Assembly: GCF_005954645.2 (NCBI RefSeq)
Contig: NZ_CP040695.2
Coordinates: 496,001 to 560,000, forward strand
Length of the DNA stretch: 64,000 nt
Origin: Nocardioides sp. S-1144
GTDB taxonomy: Bacteria > Actinomycetota > Actinomycetes > Propionibacteriales > Nocardioidaceae
Direction of reading: 5' to 3'
Under the pieces are notes generated by a model, which saw nothing but the letters and a program-made list of their open reading frames with translations, was not told the origin of the DNA and did no database searches. The translations under genes and the position numbers were made by a program. Shown piece after piece: positions 37,294 through 44,900 of this stretch (its first letter is position 1; every line of letters begins with the position of its first letter).

Positions 37294-37563
37294 GTGCAAT
37301 TGCCGCGGATCGCTCAGCTCGGCGCCGCGGAACTGGCCAGGTCGCGGCAATTGCGCGCCAGCGTCACCGCCCCGCCCCCGACGTTGCCCTCACCCGTGCA
37401 ATTGCCGCGGATTGCTCAGGTCGGCGCCGTGGAAGTGGCCAGGTCGCGGCAATTGCGCGCCAGCGCCACGGTCCCGCCCTGACACCGCCCCCAGCCGTGC
37501 AATCGCCGCGGATCGCTCAGCTCGGCGCCGCGGAACTGGCCAGGACGCGGCAATTGCGCGCCA
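37294..37563. repeat. Array of three stem-loop repeats (about 102-bp period)
   Basis: Three units begin at 37294, 37396 and 37497, each about 67-70 bp. Every unit has arms GCAATTGCCGCG and CGCGGCAATTGC around a 35-base centre (with TCAGCTCGGCGCCG). Unit 3 has GCAATCGCCGCG in the left arm, which still pairs by G-U in RNA. The spacers (CACCGCCC-like) are also related. The array fills most of the 469-bp gap between the RiPP operon terminator and the precursor terminator, and no gene is seen in it. It resembles REP/BIME-type extragenic palindromes. Confidence 0.88.
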
Positions 37564-37594
37564 CCGGCCACCACCACGTCGTCGTCAGGGCGCG

Positions 37595-37637
37595 AAAAAG
37601 CCACGAAGGGCCTGTCCCGGAGGACAGGCCCTTCGTG
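37595..37637 (-). terminator. Rho-independent terminator of the precursor gene
   Basis: A perfect 16-bp stem (CACGAAGGGCCTGTCC and complement, 37602-37637) with a CGGA loop is followed on the minus strand by GGCTTTTT. It lies 15 bp after the precursor stop. A textbook T-tract terminator is rare in this window and marks the precursor as its own transcript. Confidence 0.92.
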
Positions 37638-37651
37638 CGCGGAGACTCGGG

Positions 37652-37816
37652 TCAGGCCGAGCAGCTCGTGGTCGAGGTCGTCGACGAGCAGGTGGAGGTC
37701 GAGGAGGAGCTGGTGCAGCCCGCGAGGACCATCTCGGCGTCGTCGGCGTAGTCAGCGATCTCGAAGGTGTCGGCCTCGAGGGCGACGAGCTCACGGTTCA
37801 GGGAGTTGTTGATCAT
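37652..37816 (-). CDS. RiPP precursor peptide, thiazolylpeptide type
   Basis: A 54-residue precursor, short enough to be missed by gene finders. AGGAG lies 7 bases before ATG 37816. The leader (1-33) begins MINNSLNRELVALEADTFEI and continues with an acidic ADYADDAE stretch to VLAG. The core (34-54) is CTSSSSTST, CSSTTSTTS, CSA: 3 Cys, 10 Ser, 7 Thr and a final Ala. Cys are at 34, 43 and 52, exactly nine apart. Such leaders and cores match the thiazolylpeptide-type bacteriocin precursor family as I remember it. It is convergent with the biosynthetic operon. Upstream, TTGTC/GACAA arms around 37857-37871 may be a control site. Substrates for every enzyme of the operon are present in this core. 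Confidence 0.92.
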   Translation of the reverse strand: MINNSLNRELVALEADTFEIADYADDAEMVLAGCTSSSSTSTCSSTTSTTSCSA

Positions 37817-37960
37817 GTCGATTCTCCTTCAGGTGATGTTCCCGGGAGTTCCGGGTTGTCGTTCTGACAAGGAGTACGTTGCCGGGCCGGGCGAGCAGGG
37901 CCGGTGCACCTGCGGGGCACCCCGCGGGCAGCGCGGACGCACGCCGGTGACCGGCCTGTG

Positions 37961-39184
37961 TCACGTCGGTGTCACCGGCGCGAGCCCGCGGACGGCGGCG
38001 GTGAGGGCCTCGGTGCCGGTCCGGAGTGCCACCTCGGCGTCCGGGGCGAAGCGTGGCGAGTGGTTGGGCACCTGGGCGGCGAGCCGGGTGCCGGCGTCGC
38101 CCTCGACCGCGGCCCAGTCGGCGGTCGCGACGCTGCCGAGCATCCAGTAGACGAGGCGGACGTCGGGGCAGCCGTGCAGGTCGGCCCCGCCGGCGCCGAG
38201 GACGCCGACGTCCTCGGTCGCCATCGACGGCACCCAGCCGATCACGGCGCCCGCGCCGAGCGCCTCGCGCTGCGCGGCGGCGACGGCCCGGGCGGTGGCC
38301 GGGTCGCTCGCGGTGACGTCCGAGGCTGCGGTGCGGACGACGTCCGGTGCGGTCGGGTACCCGGAGGCCTCGGCCTCGGCCCGCACGATCCGCCGGACGG
38401 CGGCCTCGAGCCGGTCGAGCGCGGCGGTCGTCATCGCGCGCACCGAGACCTCGAGGCCGAGACTCTCGGGCACGACGTTCGCCGGCGCGGGCGCGTCGAA
38501 GCCGCCGACCGACACGACCGCCGGCTCGGCCGGCCCCGTCTCGCCGGCCACGAGGGCCTGGAGCCGCAGCACGATCGCGGACGCCGTCACCACCGGGCTG
38601 AGGGTCCCGGTGCCGCCGGCCGCGTGGCCGCCGGTGCCGTGCAGGGTCACGTGGAGGGTGCGGCTGCCGGCCAGGAGCGGTCCGGCCCCGTGGGCGACGT
38701 ACCCCGCCGGGAACGGCGCGAGGTGCTGGGCGAGCAGGACGTCGGGCCGCCACCGGTCGTAGACGCCGTCGGCCGCCATCGCCCGCGCGCCCGACAGGGT
38801 CTCCTCGGCGGGCTGGAGGAGCACCAGCACGGTGCCGGACCACGAGCCCGGGTCGGCGGCCAGCTCGCCGGCCGCCGCGACGACGCACGCGAGGTGGAGG
38901 TCGTGGCCGCACGCGTGCATCACGCCCGGTCGCTCGCTCGCCCAGGGGAGCCCGGTCTCCTCGGTCACCGGCAGCGCGTCGAGCTCGGCGCGCAGCGCGA
39001 CCACCGGTCCCGGACCGTTCACGAGCGCGGCCACCACGCCGTGACCGCCGACGCCGGTGCGGACGTCGAGGCCGGCGTCCCGGAGCAGCGCGGCCAGGGT
39101 CGCGGCCGTGCGCTCCTCCTGTCCGGACGGCTCCGGGTGGCGGTGCAGCAGCTGGTACAGCTCGAGCGGCTTCGGCGACGGCAT
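37961..39184 (-). CDS. M20-family amidohydrolase (N-acyl amino acid/IAA-amide type)
   Basis: Metal-dependent amidohydrolase of 407 residues. Two-metal ligands are visible in HACGHD (about 95-100), QPAEET, QHLAPFPAG and the C-terminal PNHSP. This matches the IAA-amino acid/hippurate hydrolase branch, which cleaves N-acyl amino acids in the cytoplasm. It is on the same strand as the precursor and ends 144 bp before it. A role in RiPP maturation is possible but not supported by known pathways, and it may simply be a neighbour. The start ATG 39184 follows AGGA. Confidence 0.87.
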   Translation of the reverse strand: MPSPKPLELYQLLHRHPEPSGQEERTAATLAALLRDAGLDVRTGVGGHGVVAALVNGPGPVVALRAELDALPVTEETGLPWASERPGVMHACGHDLHLACVVAAAGELAADPGSWSGTVLVLLQPAEETLSGARAMAADGVYDRWRPDVLLAQHLAPFPAGYVAHGAGPLLAGSRTLHVTLHGTGGHAAGGTGTLSPVVTASAIVLRLQALVAGETGPAEPAVVSVGGFDAPAPANVVPESLGLEVSVRAMTTAALDRLEAAVRRIVRAEAEASGYPTAPDVVRTAASDVTASDPATARAVAAAQREALGAGAVIGWVPSMATEDVGVLGAGGADLHGCPDVRLVYWMLGSVATADWAAVEGDAGTRLAAQVPNHSPRFAPDAEVALRTGTEALTAAVRGLAPVTPT

Positions 39185-39245
39185 GGCGTGATCCTGCCCG
39201 ACCCGGTGCTCGGGGCGCCGGGGCGCGTCTGGGAGCGTGACGGGC

Positions 39246-39809
39246 GTGGTTGACCTCGAGCGCACCCGGGACCTGTTCATGGTGGCCGCCATCTTCGGCA
39301 CCTTCGGCTTCGCCTGGGCCGGGTGGGCGCAGGAGGCGCCCCCGCCGCGGCTGCGACCGCTGCTGGGCGCGCTCGGCGCGGCCTCGCTGCTGGTCGGCGT
39401 CGCCGGCGGGCTGCTCGCCTGGCAGGGCTGGGACGAGCCCTCCTCGTTCTCCGGCGCCGACGACGGCGTCCGGTTCGGGATCGTCGTGGGGATCGAGGTC
39501 GTGCTGTGCCTGGTGGGCTCCGCGGTGCTCGCCGCCCGCAGGCGCGCCGGGCTCATCGCCGCGTGGGTGTCGCTGGTCGTCGGCGTCCACTTCGTGCCGC
39601 TGGTGTTCCTCTTCGACAACCTGACCCTGCTCGCCCCGGCCGCGGCCATGGTGGTCTCGGCCGTGGTGGCCTGGCGCCGCTCCCCGGCGGCGGGGTCGCC
39701 CGACGGCGGTGGAGCGATGGCCGCGAGCGCCGTCACGGGCCTGGTGAACGCGCCCGTGCTGCTGCTCACCGCCGCGCTCAACCTGGTGCTCGGCCTCACC
39801 TCGTCGTGA
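39246..39809 (+). CDS. Small polytopic membrane protein
   Basis: A 187-residue membrane protein with about five to six predicted helices (FMVAAIFGTFGFAWAGWA; LLVGVAGGLLAW; IVVGIEVVLCLVGSAVL; the VGVHFVPLVFLF segment; AMVVSAVVAW; the last near residues 165-185). I do not recognise a characterised family; it resembles small hypothetical membrane proteins common in actinobacteria. GTG 39246 is chosen because GGGAG lies 10 bases upstream; GTG 39237 would add three residues. It is divergent from the amidohydrolase, 61 bp away. Confidence 0.65.
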   Translation: MVDLERTRDLFMVAAIFGTFGFAWAGWAQEAPPPRLRPLLGALGAASLLVGVAGGLLAWQGWDEPSSFSGADDGVRFGIVVGIEVVLCLVGSAVLAARRRAGLIAAWVSLVVGVHFVPLVFLFDNLTLLAPAAAMVVSAVVAWRRSPAAGSPDGGGAMAASAVTGLVNAPVLLLTAALNLVLGLTSS

Positions 39810-39885
39810 GCCGCCCGTGCGCCGCCCGCGATCACCACCTGATCGGGTGGGCGCCCGGGTGGTCGCCGCGACGTAACGTGGCGCC

Positions 39886-40128
39886 ATGACCGAATCGAAC
39901 ACGCATTCGACCGACGACGTCCTCGGCGGCGACCAGCCCGGCACCACCGAGAAGGACCCCCAGGACTGGGCCACCGGCGACGAGCCGATGACCGGGGCCC
40001 AGCGCAGCTACCTCGACACCCTGGCGCGGGAGGCCGGCGAGACGATCTCGGCCGACCTCACCAAGGCCGAGGCCTCCGAGCACATCGACCGCCTGCAGGC
40101 CGCGACGGGTCGCGGCACCGACTCCTGA
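39886..40128 (+). CDS. DUF3072 domain protein
   Basis: An 80-residue soluble acidic protein. The C-terminal part (DEPMTGAQRSYLDTLAREAGE and ADLTKAEASEHIDRL, about 33-72) matches DUF3072, a short helical domain found alone in many actinobacteria and proteobacteria. The N-terminus is Ser/Thr/Asp rich. Its function is unknown; the name describes only the domain. It stands alone, with a terminator about 70 bp downstream. Confidence 0.85.
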   Translation: MTESNTHSTDDVLGGDQPGTTEKDPQDWATGDEPMTGAQRSYLDTLAREAGETISADLTKAEASEHIDRLQAATGRGTDS

Positions 40129-40198
40129 TCGTCCGATTCCGAGAAAGTTCGGCGATTCTGCTGCACGCACCGCACGGCATGTCGTACTGTTCACCTCA

Positions 40199-40242
40199 GA
40201 AGCCCGCTGGAGACCCGAGACTCCGGCGGGCTTCTTCTATTT
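40199..40242 (+). terminator. Rho-independent terminator with T-rich tail
   Basis: A 14-bp stem (GAAGCCCGCTGGAG with its complement, one wobble pair) and an 8-base loop are followed by TTCTATTT. It lies 70 bp after the DUF3072 gene. The stretch between gene and hairpin carries TACTGT at 40185-40190, so a short independent transcript ending here is also possible. Confidence 0.8.
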
Positions 40243-40500
40243 CCCGGCACCGCCCGGCCCGCCCCGCTGGTGCGGGTGGCCGGGGGGCACGGCCCGCACG
40301 ATGGCGGCGGCCGGCACCCACGCCTGCCGGACGTAGGGTCCGTCCTGTCGCGCGGGGGTCCCGACCGAGGCGGTGACGACCCACCCCTCCCACCTCCCGT
40401 CGCGGGCCCGGCGCCAGCCGAGCAGCAGGCCGGGCGAGCGGCGGTCGCCCCACACCTCGACGCCGGTCACCCAGACGTGCTCGGCGCGGGGGTGCAGCAT
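40237..40500 (-). CDS. Small SOS-regulated hypothetical protein
   Basis: An 87-residue basic protein, rich in Trp and Arg (VWVTGVEVWGDRRSPGLLLGW, RWEGWVVTAS), with no signal or membrane segment. I recall similar short proteins near SOS genes in actinobacteria, but no function is known. The strongest evidence is upstream: a LexA-type box 10 bp before the start codon and a TACTGT -10-like hexamer, giving a nearly leaderless DNA-damage-inducible transcript. The role in DNA repair is therefore inferred from regulation only. Confidence 0.7.
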   Translation of the reverse strand: MLHPRAEHVWVTGVEVWGDRRSPGLLLGWRRARDGRWEGWVVTASVGTPARQDGPYVRQAWVPAAAIVRAVPPGHPHQRGGPGGAGK

Positions 40501-40510
40501 GGACCAACAG

Positions 40511-40526
40511 TAGAACGTGTGTTCGA
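40511..40526 (-). promoter_or_regulatory. LexA/SOS box
   Basis: TAGAACGTGTGTTCGA matches the actinobacterial LexA consensus TCGAACNNNNGTTCGA at all positions but one. It overlaps the expected promoter of the downstream minus-strand 87-residue gene. Confidence 0.85.
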
Positions 40527-40669
40527 CTGGAGCGAGCGGCAGGCGCCCAGCGCGGCGGGCCCGGCGGCAGCCACCTGTGCGGGTGGGTGCGCCCGGGCCC
40601 GGCGCGCGGGAGCGTGGGACTCGACGCCGGCGCCCGCGCCGGCGCGAACCCACCAGGAGCTGCGTGAGC

Positions 40670-40858
40670 ATGGGCGACACCTCAGACCTCGCCGGGTCGG
40701 ACCGGCGTCCGCCGTTCCTGGCCAGCGTCGGCGGCTTCCTCCGCCCCGGGCACGACACCGCCCGTGAGGGCGCGGCCGGCAGCACGCTCCTGGCCGTCGT
40801 CGGCGGGGTCGTGGCGCTGGCGGTCGTCGTCGTCGCCGCGCGCCGCCGCTCCCGCTAG
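40670..40858 (+). CDS. Small single-pass membrane protein
   Basis: A 62-residue protein: a polar N-terminus (SDRRPPFLASVGGF), then one C-terminal helix (STLLAVVGGVVALAVVVVAA, about 38-57) and a basic RRRSR end, the layout of a short tail-anchored protein. AGGAG is 10 bases before ATG 40670; GTG 40664 would add two residues. Its function is unknown. Its stop codon overlaps the stop codon of the convergent MFS gene. Confidence 0.55.
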   Translation: MGDTSDLAGSDRRPPFLASVGGFLRPGHDTAREGAAGSTLLAVVGGVVALAVVVVAARRRSR

Positions 40859-42324
40859 GGCCGGACGGCGCTCGCGACCGCCGCCGCCTCGGCCTCCGCG
40901 TCGGCCTCCGCGTCGGCCTGCGGGCCGGCGACGACGTGCGTGCGCGCCTTGACGACGGGCACGAAGACGGCGACCAGTGCCGCGAGCGCCGAGGTGACGA
41001 CGAGGACCGTGAAGCCGTTGGTGTAGCCGGCCTCGACCGGCAGGCCGTCGGGGCGGGCGTTGGCGGTCACGACGCTGGCCAGCACGGCGCTGCCGAGCGC
41101 GCCGCCCACCGTGCGGATGTTGGCGTTCATCCCGCTGGCGACCCCGGTCTGCGACTGCGGCACGGCGTCGACGATGAGGTTCGACAGGGCGGCGAAGGCG
41201 AGTCCGAAGGCGAGGCCGAGCAGGGTCGTCTCGGCCACGACCAGCCACAGCGCGTCGTGGGCGACGACGAGCCCGAGCGTGCCGATCGACGTGAGCCCCG
41301 CGCCGGCCACCAGCACCGCCTTCGAGCCGAAGCGCACCGCGAGCCGGCCCGAGAAGACGCCGGCCAGGAAGGTCGCGACGGTCTGCGGCAGGAGCAGCAG
41401 GCCCGACTGGGTCACCGTGGCGCCGAAGCCGTAGCCGGTGAGCTCGGGGGTCTGCAGGAACTGCGGGAGGAAGGCGAACATCGAGTACATGCCCATGCCG
41501 AAGAGCAGGGCGACGAGGTTGACGGTCCACACCGTGGGGATCCGCATCATCCGCATGTCGATGAGCGGGCTGTCGCTGCGCGCCTCGGCCCACACCCACA
41601 CCGGCAGCGCGACGGCGGTCGCGGCGAAGAGCCCGACGGTCACCGGGGAGGCCCAGCCCCAGCTGTGCCCCTGGCTCACGGCGAGCAGCAGGGTGACCAG
41701 CCACGTCGACATGAGCAGCGCGCTCGTGACGTTGATCCGGCCGGGGGTGCGCTCGGGGGACTCCGGCACGTAGCGGTGGGCGGCCAGCGCGGCAAGCACG
41801 GTCATGATCATCGGCAGCCAGAACAGCCAGTGGTAGCTGAGCGCGTCGACGATCGGGCCGGCCAGCACCAGGCCGAAGCCACCGCCGACGGCCAGCAGCG
41901 CCGCCGACGTCCCGACGGCCCCGGCGACCTTGTCGCGGGGGAACTCGTCGCGGATGATCCCGAAGGTCAGCGGCAGGACGCCGCCGCCGATGCCCTGGAT
42001 CGCCCGCGCCACGATGAGCACCCCGATGGAGGGGGCCAGGGCGGCCAGCAGCGAGCCGACGGCGAGCGCCGACAGGGCGAAGACGAGCATCCGCTCCTTG
42101 CCGACCTTGTCGCCGATCCGCCCGATGATCGGCGTGCAGACCGACGCCGAGAGCAGGTAGGCGGTCAGCACCCACGTGACCGTGGCCTGGTCGGTGTCGA
42201 GCGCGGCCTCGATGGTCGGGAGGACCGGGTTGACCATCGACTGCAGCAGCGAGAAGGCCGCCACGCCGGCGCAGAGGACCACGAAGGTCACCCGGTAGTC
42301 GGTGCGCTGGTGCGTGCCTGCCAT
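40855..42324 (-). CDS. MFS drug exporter, 14-TM DHA2 type
   Basis: A 489-residue membrane transporter of the multidrug:H+ antiporter DHA2 family with 14 predicted helices. The MFS motif after helix 2 is GRIGDKVGKERML, motif C-like GGGFGLVLAGPIVD follows helix 5, and PVLPTIEAALD is typical of the family start. AGGAA precedes ATG 42324. The C-terminus is an Ala/Glu/Asp-rich tail. It probably exports hydrophobic compounds. It lies 3 kb from the RiPP cluster beyond unrelated genes, so a link to it is not supported. Confidence 0.88.
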   Translation of the reverse strand: MAGTHQRTDYRVTFVVLCAGVAAFSLLQSMVNPVLPTIEAALDTDQATVTWVLTAYLLSASVCTPIIGRIGDKVGKERMLVFALSALAVGSLLAALAPSIGVLIVARAIQGIGGGVLPLTFGIIRDEFPRDKVAGAVGTSAALLAVGGGFGLVLAGPIVDALSYHWLFWLPMIMTVLAALAAHRYVPESPERTPGRINVTSALLMSTWLVTLLLAVSQGHSWGWASPVTVGLFAATAVALPVWVWAEARSDSPLIDMRMMRIPTVWTVNLVALLFGMGMYSMFAFLPQFLQTPELTGYGFGATVTQSGLLLLPQTVATFLAGVFSGRLAVRFGSKAVLVAGAGLTSIGTLGLVVAHDALWLVVAETTLLGLAFGLAFAALSNLIVDAVPQSQTGVASGMNANIRTVGGALGSAVLASVVTANARPDGLPVEAGYTNGFTVLVVTSALAALVAVFVPVVKARTHVVAGPQADAEADAEAEAAAVASAVRP

Positions 42325-42555
42325 GAGAAGTTCCTGTCGGTGGTCGGGCGAGGGGTGACGACCCGTCGACACGGCGAGCGCACAACCCCTCTTAGCAGCG
42401 CGGGGCGCCGTCTTGTTCCGAGGCGCGGGTCACACGTCGTCGTGGCCGGCCGCGCTTCCTCACCCGGGCGGGCAGGTGCGTCGGGGTGAGCCGGGGCCGC
42501 GCCGCTCGTCGTTAGCGTCGGGACGACAGGTCCCACGACGCGCGAGGAGCGACAG

Positions 42556-43035
42556 ATGAGCACCGACGAGACGACCCGGCTGGCCGACATGGTGAAGGAC
42601 ATCCCGATCGCGATGCTCACCACGCACGACGCGAACGGTCAGCTCGTGGCCCGGCCGATGAGCCACCAGCGCGTCGAGGACGACGTCGACCTGTGGTTCC
42701 TCACCCGCCGCGACGCGCACCTGGTGGCCGAGATCGCCGCCGACCCGCGCGTCGGCGTCACCCTGACCGACAGCAGCACGTGGGTCTCCCTGCGCGGCCA
42801 GGCCTTCGTGGTCGACGACCACGCCAAGGTCGAGGAGCTGTGGTCGAAGGAGGCCGAGGCCTGGCTCCCCGAGGGGCCGGACAGCCCCGAGGTGGCGCTG
42901 GTGCGCGTCCGGGCCGACGGCGGCGAGTACTGGGACGCCCCCGGCGGCCGGGTGCTGACCGCGATCAGCTTCGCGAAGTCGAAGCTGACCGGCTCGACCA
43001 CCGACCTGGGCGACAACGCCACCGTCGACCTCTAG
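42556..43035 (+). CDS. Pyridoxamine 5'-phosphate oxidase-like general stress protein
   Basis: A 159-residue split-barrel flavin-binding-type protein. The core reads TRLADMVKDIPIAMLTTHD and RPMSHQRVEDDVDLWFLTRR, with the family WFLT strand, then VGVTLTDSSTWVSLRGQA and the ELWSKEAEAWLPEG helix. This is the general stress protein 26-like branch, which binds FMN or F420 by family; a substrate is not known. GAGGAG is 7 bases before ATG 42556. It is a stand-alone gene divergent from the MFS exporter. Confidence 0.87.
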   Translation: MSTDETTRLADMVKDIPIAMLTTHDANGQLVARPMSHQRVEDDVDLWFLTRRDAHLVAEIAADPRVGVTLTDSSTWVSLRGQAFVVDDHAKVEELWSKEAEAWLPEGPDSPEVALVRVRADGGEYWDAPGGRVLTAISFAKSKLTGSTTDLGDNATVDL

Positions 43036-43119
43036 GTCGAGGCACGCGTCGACCTCGGGTCGGCGACCGCGGGTGCGAACCGGGAGTCCCGGGGCGCACC
43101 CCGCGCACGTGCGGAGGGG

Positions 43120-43767
43120 TCAGCCGCCGGTGACGACCCGGGCGACGTCCTGGTCGCCGTCGTTGAACGTGATGACGCGGCCGGTGGCGGCGGCCCGCTC
43201 GGCGACGACCGTCGCGACGACCCGGGCGACGGTGGCCCGGCTGACCTCGCGCCCCTCGGCGTCGTCGGCGGCGATGCCGCCCTCCGGTCCGTCGGTGAGG
43301 GTGCTGGGCCGCAGGATCGTCCACCCGACCGGGGCTGCCTCGAGGTGGGCGTCGGCCGCCGTCTTGGCCTCGGCGTAGGCGAAGAAGCTGTTGTCGGACG
43401 GGACGCCGTGGTCGGGGCCCGCGCCGAAGTACGACACCATGACGACGTGCTGGACGCCGGCCGCGGCTGCCGCGTCGACGGTCCGGATCGCGGCGTCGCG
43501 GTCGACGGCGTAGGTCCGCTCGGGGCTGCCGCCCCCGGCGCCGGCCGACCACACGACGGTGTCGAAGCCCGAGACGAGCTCGGTCAGGGCGGCGGTGTCG
43601 AGGTGCTCGACGTCGGCCACGGCGACGGCGGCCCCGGTGGCCCGCACGTCGTCGGCGTGGTCGGGGTTGCGGACGACGCCGGTGACGGCCTGGCCCTCCT
43701 CGACCAGCAGCCGCTCCGCGAGCAGGGCGATCTTTCCGTGCGCTCCGATGACGAGTACCTGGGTCAC
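43120..43767 (-). CDS. NAD(P)-binding atypical SDR protein
   Basis: A 215-residue Rossmann-fold protein of the NmrA/HSCARG-like or complex I subunit-like atypical short-chain dehydrogenase group. The nucleotide loop is VIGAHGKIA (about 6-14), and the PVGWTILRPSTLTDGP segment and a YAEAK motif are present. Such proteins act as reductases or redox sensors. The active-site Tyr-Lys is present in shifted form (YAEAK), so catalysis is possible. It is followed downstream on the opposite strand by a convergent gene, and a weak hairpin at 43034-43055 separates them. Confidence 0.82.
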   Translation of the reverse strand: MTQVLVIGAHGKIALLAERLLVEEGQAVTGVVRNPDHADDVRATGAAVAVADVEHLDTAALTELVSGFDTVVWSAGAGGGSPERTYAVDRDAAIRTVDAAAAAGVQHVVMVSYFGAGPDHGVPSDNSFFAYAEAKTAADAHLEAAPVGWTILRPSTLTDGPEGGIAADDAEGREVSRATVARVVATVVAERAAATGRVITFNDGDQDVARVVTGG

Positions 43768-43906
43768 GTGGGCTCCTCCGGTTCGGTGGTTCGTGCTGTC
43801 ACCCGCCCCAACGACGAGTCGCGCGCTCCTGTTCCGGGCCGAGCCCCGGGGGAGGGGATGGCGGGGGAGAGGACGCCCGGGTCGGGGCCGGCGCGTCCTC
43901 CCCGGG

Positions 43907-44734
43907 TCACCGCCGGAGGAAGTTCAGCAGCGCCGCGTTGAACTCCTCGGCGTGGCTGACGTTGCAGCCGTGCGGGGCGCCGGCGAGGACGACCAGCTCG
44001 CTGTCGGCGATCGCGTCGTGGGTGCGCTGCCCCGAGCCCTCGAACGGCACCGTCGCGTCGCTGTCCCCGTGGATCACGAGGGTCGGGACGTCGACGGCGG
44101 GCAGGTCGTCGCGGAAGTCGGTGCCACCGAAGGCGTCCATGCAGCCCAGCGCCGCCTCCTGGTCGGACTGCCGCGCCAGGACCAGGGCCTCCTGGCGCTG
44201 CTCCTCGCTGACCGCGAGCTCGCCGTCGACGGAGAAGAAGTCGGTGACGAAGCCGTCGAGGAAGCCGTCGCGGTCCTCCTCGAGCTGCGAGCGCATGCCG
44301 GCGGCAGCCTCCGCGGGGAGCGGCCCGTCGGGGTTGTCGTCGGACCTCAGCAGGTACGGCGGCACGGCCGCGGCGAACACCACGCTGTGGAGCCGGTCGG
44401 TGCCGTACCTGCTGGCGAAGCGCGCGACCTCGCCCCCGCCCATCGAGAACCCGACGATCGTGACGTCGGTGAGGTCGAGGTCGGTCAGCACGTTGTCGAG
44501 GTCGCCGGCCAGGGCGTCGTAGTCGTAGGAGTCGCCGGGGTCGGACCTGCCGAAGCCGCGCCGGTCGTAGACGACGACGCGGTAGCCGGCGTCGGTCAGG
44601 GCCGGCACCTGCTCGCTCCAGGACTCGCTCGAGAGCGGCCACCCGTGGATGAGCACCACGGGCCGGCCGTCGCCGCCGCTGTCCTTCACGTAGAGCCCGT
44701 GGTCGTCGGTGGGTGAGGCGGTGTCGGAGGTCAT
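43907..44734 (-). CDS. Alpha/beta hydrolase, chloroperoxidase/esterase type
   Basis: A 275-residue hydrolase of the non-haem chloroperoxidase/arylesterase branch. The nucleophile Ser is in GFSMGG, the acid Asp in HGDSDATVPF, and the catalytic His in APHGCNVSH. The HGWPLSSESW oxyanion segment is near residue 30. There is no signal peptide. The enzyme hydrolyses esters or can form peracids; the natural substrate is unknown. Upstream, GGAACC and GGTTCC form a dyad at 44758-44779 in the divergent promoter region. Confidence 0.87.
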   Translation of the reverse strand: MTSDTASPTDDHGLYVKDSGGDGRPVVLIHGWPLSSESWSEQVPALTDAGYRVVVYDRRGFGRSDPGDSYDYDALAGDLDNVLTDLDLTDVTIVGFSMGGGEVARFASRYGTDRLHSVVFAAAVPPYLLRSDDNPDGPLPAEAAAGMRSQLEEDRDGFLDGFVTDFFSVDGELAVSEEQRQEALVLARQSDQEAALGCMDAFGGTDFRDDLPAVDVPTLVIHGDSDATVPFEGSGQRTHDAIADSELVVLAGAPHGCNVSHAEEFNAALLNFLRR

Positions 44735-44900
44735 GGGAGTCCTTCGAGGTCGGGTGCGGAACCGATTGGTCCGGGTTCCTTGCTACCGGTGCGGCGCTCG
44801 CTGCCGGACACCCCGGCGGGTGTCCCCGGCCCGCCACCGACCGTGGGGGAGACTGGGCGCCGCCGCACCTCACCCGGAGGGCGGGGAGAGGCAGCAGCCC

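Noticed and set aside
37961..39184. M20 amidohydrolase as a RiPP maturation enzyme
   Set aside because: It is codirectional with the precursor but 144 bp away, and the family is mostly N-acyl amino acid metabolism; no evidence ties it to the cluster.
40855..42324. MFS exporter as RiPP self-resistance
   Set aside because: It is 3 kb away from the precursor, beyond unrelated genes, and the operon already has an ABC exporter.
44758..44779. GGAACC dyad as an ECF sigma promoter
   Set aside because: No matching -10 element (GTC/GTT) at the expected distance on either strand.
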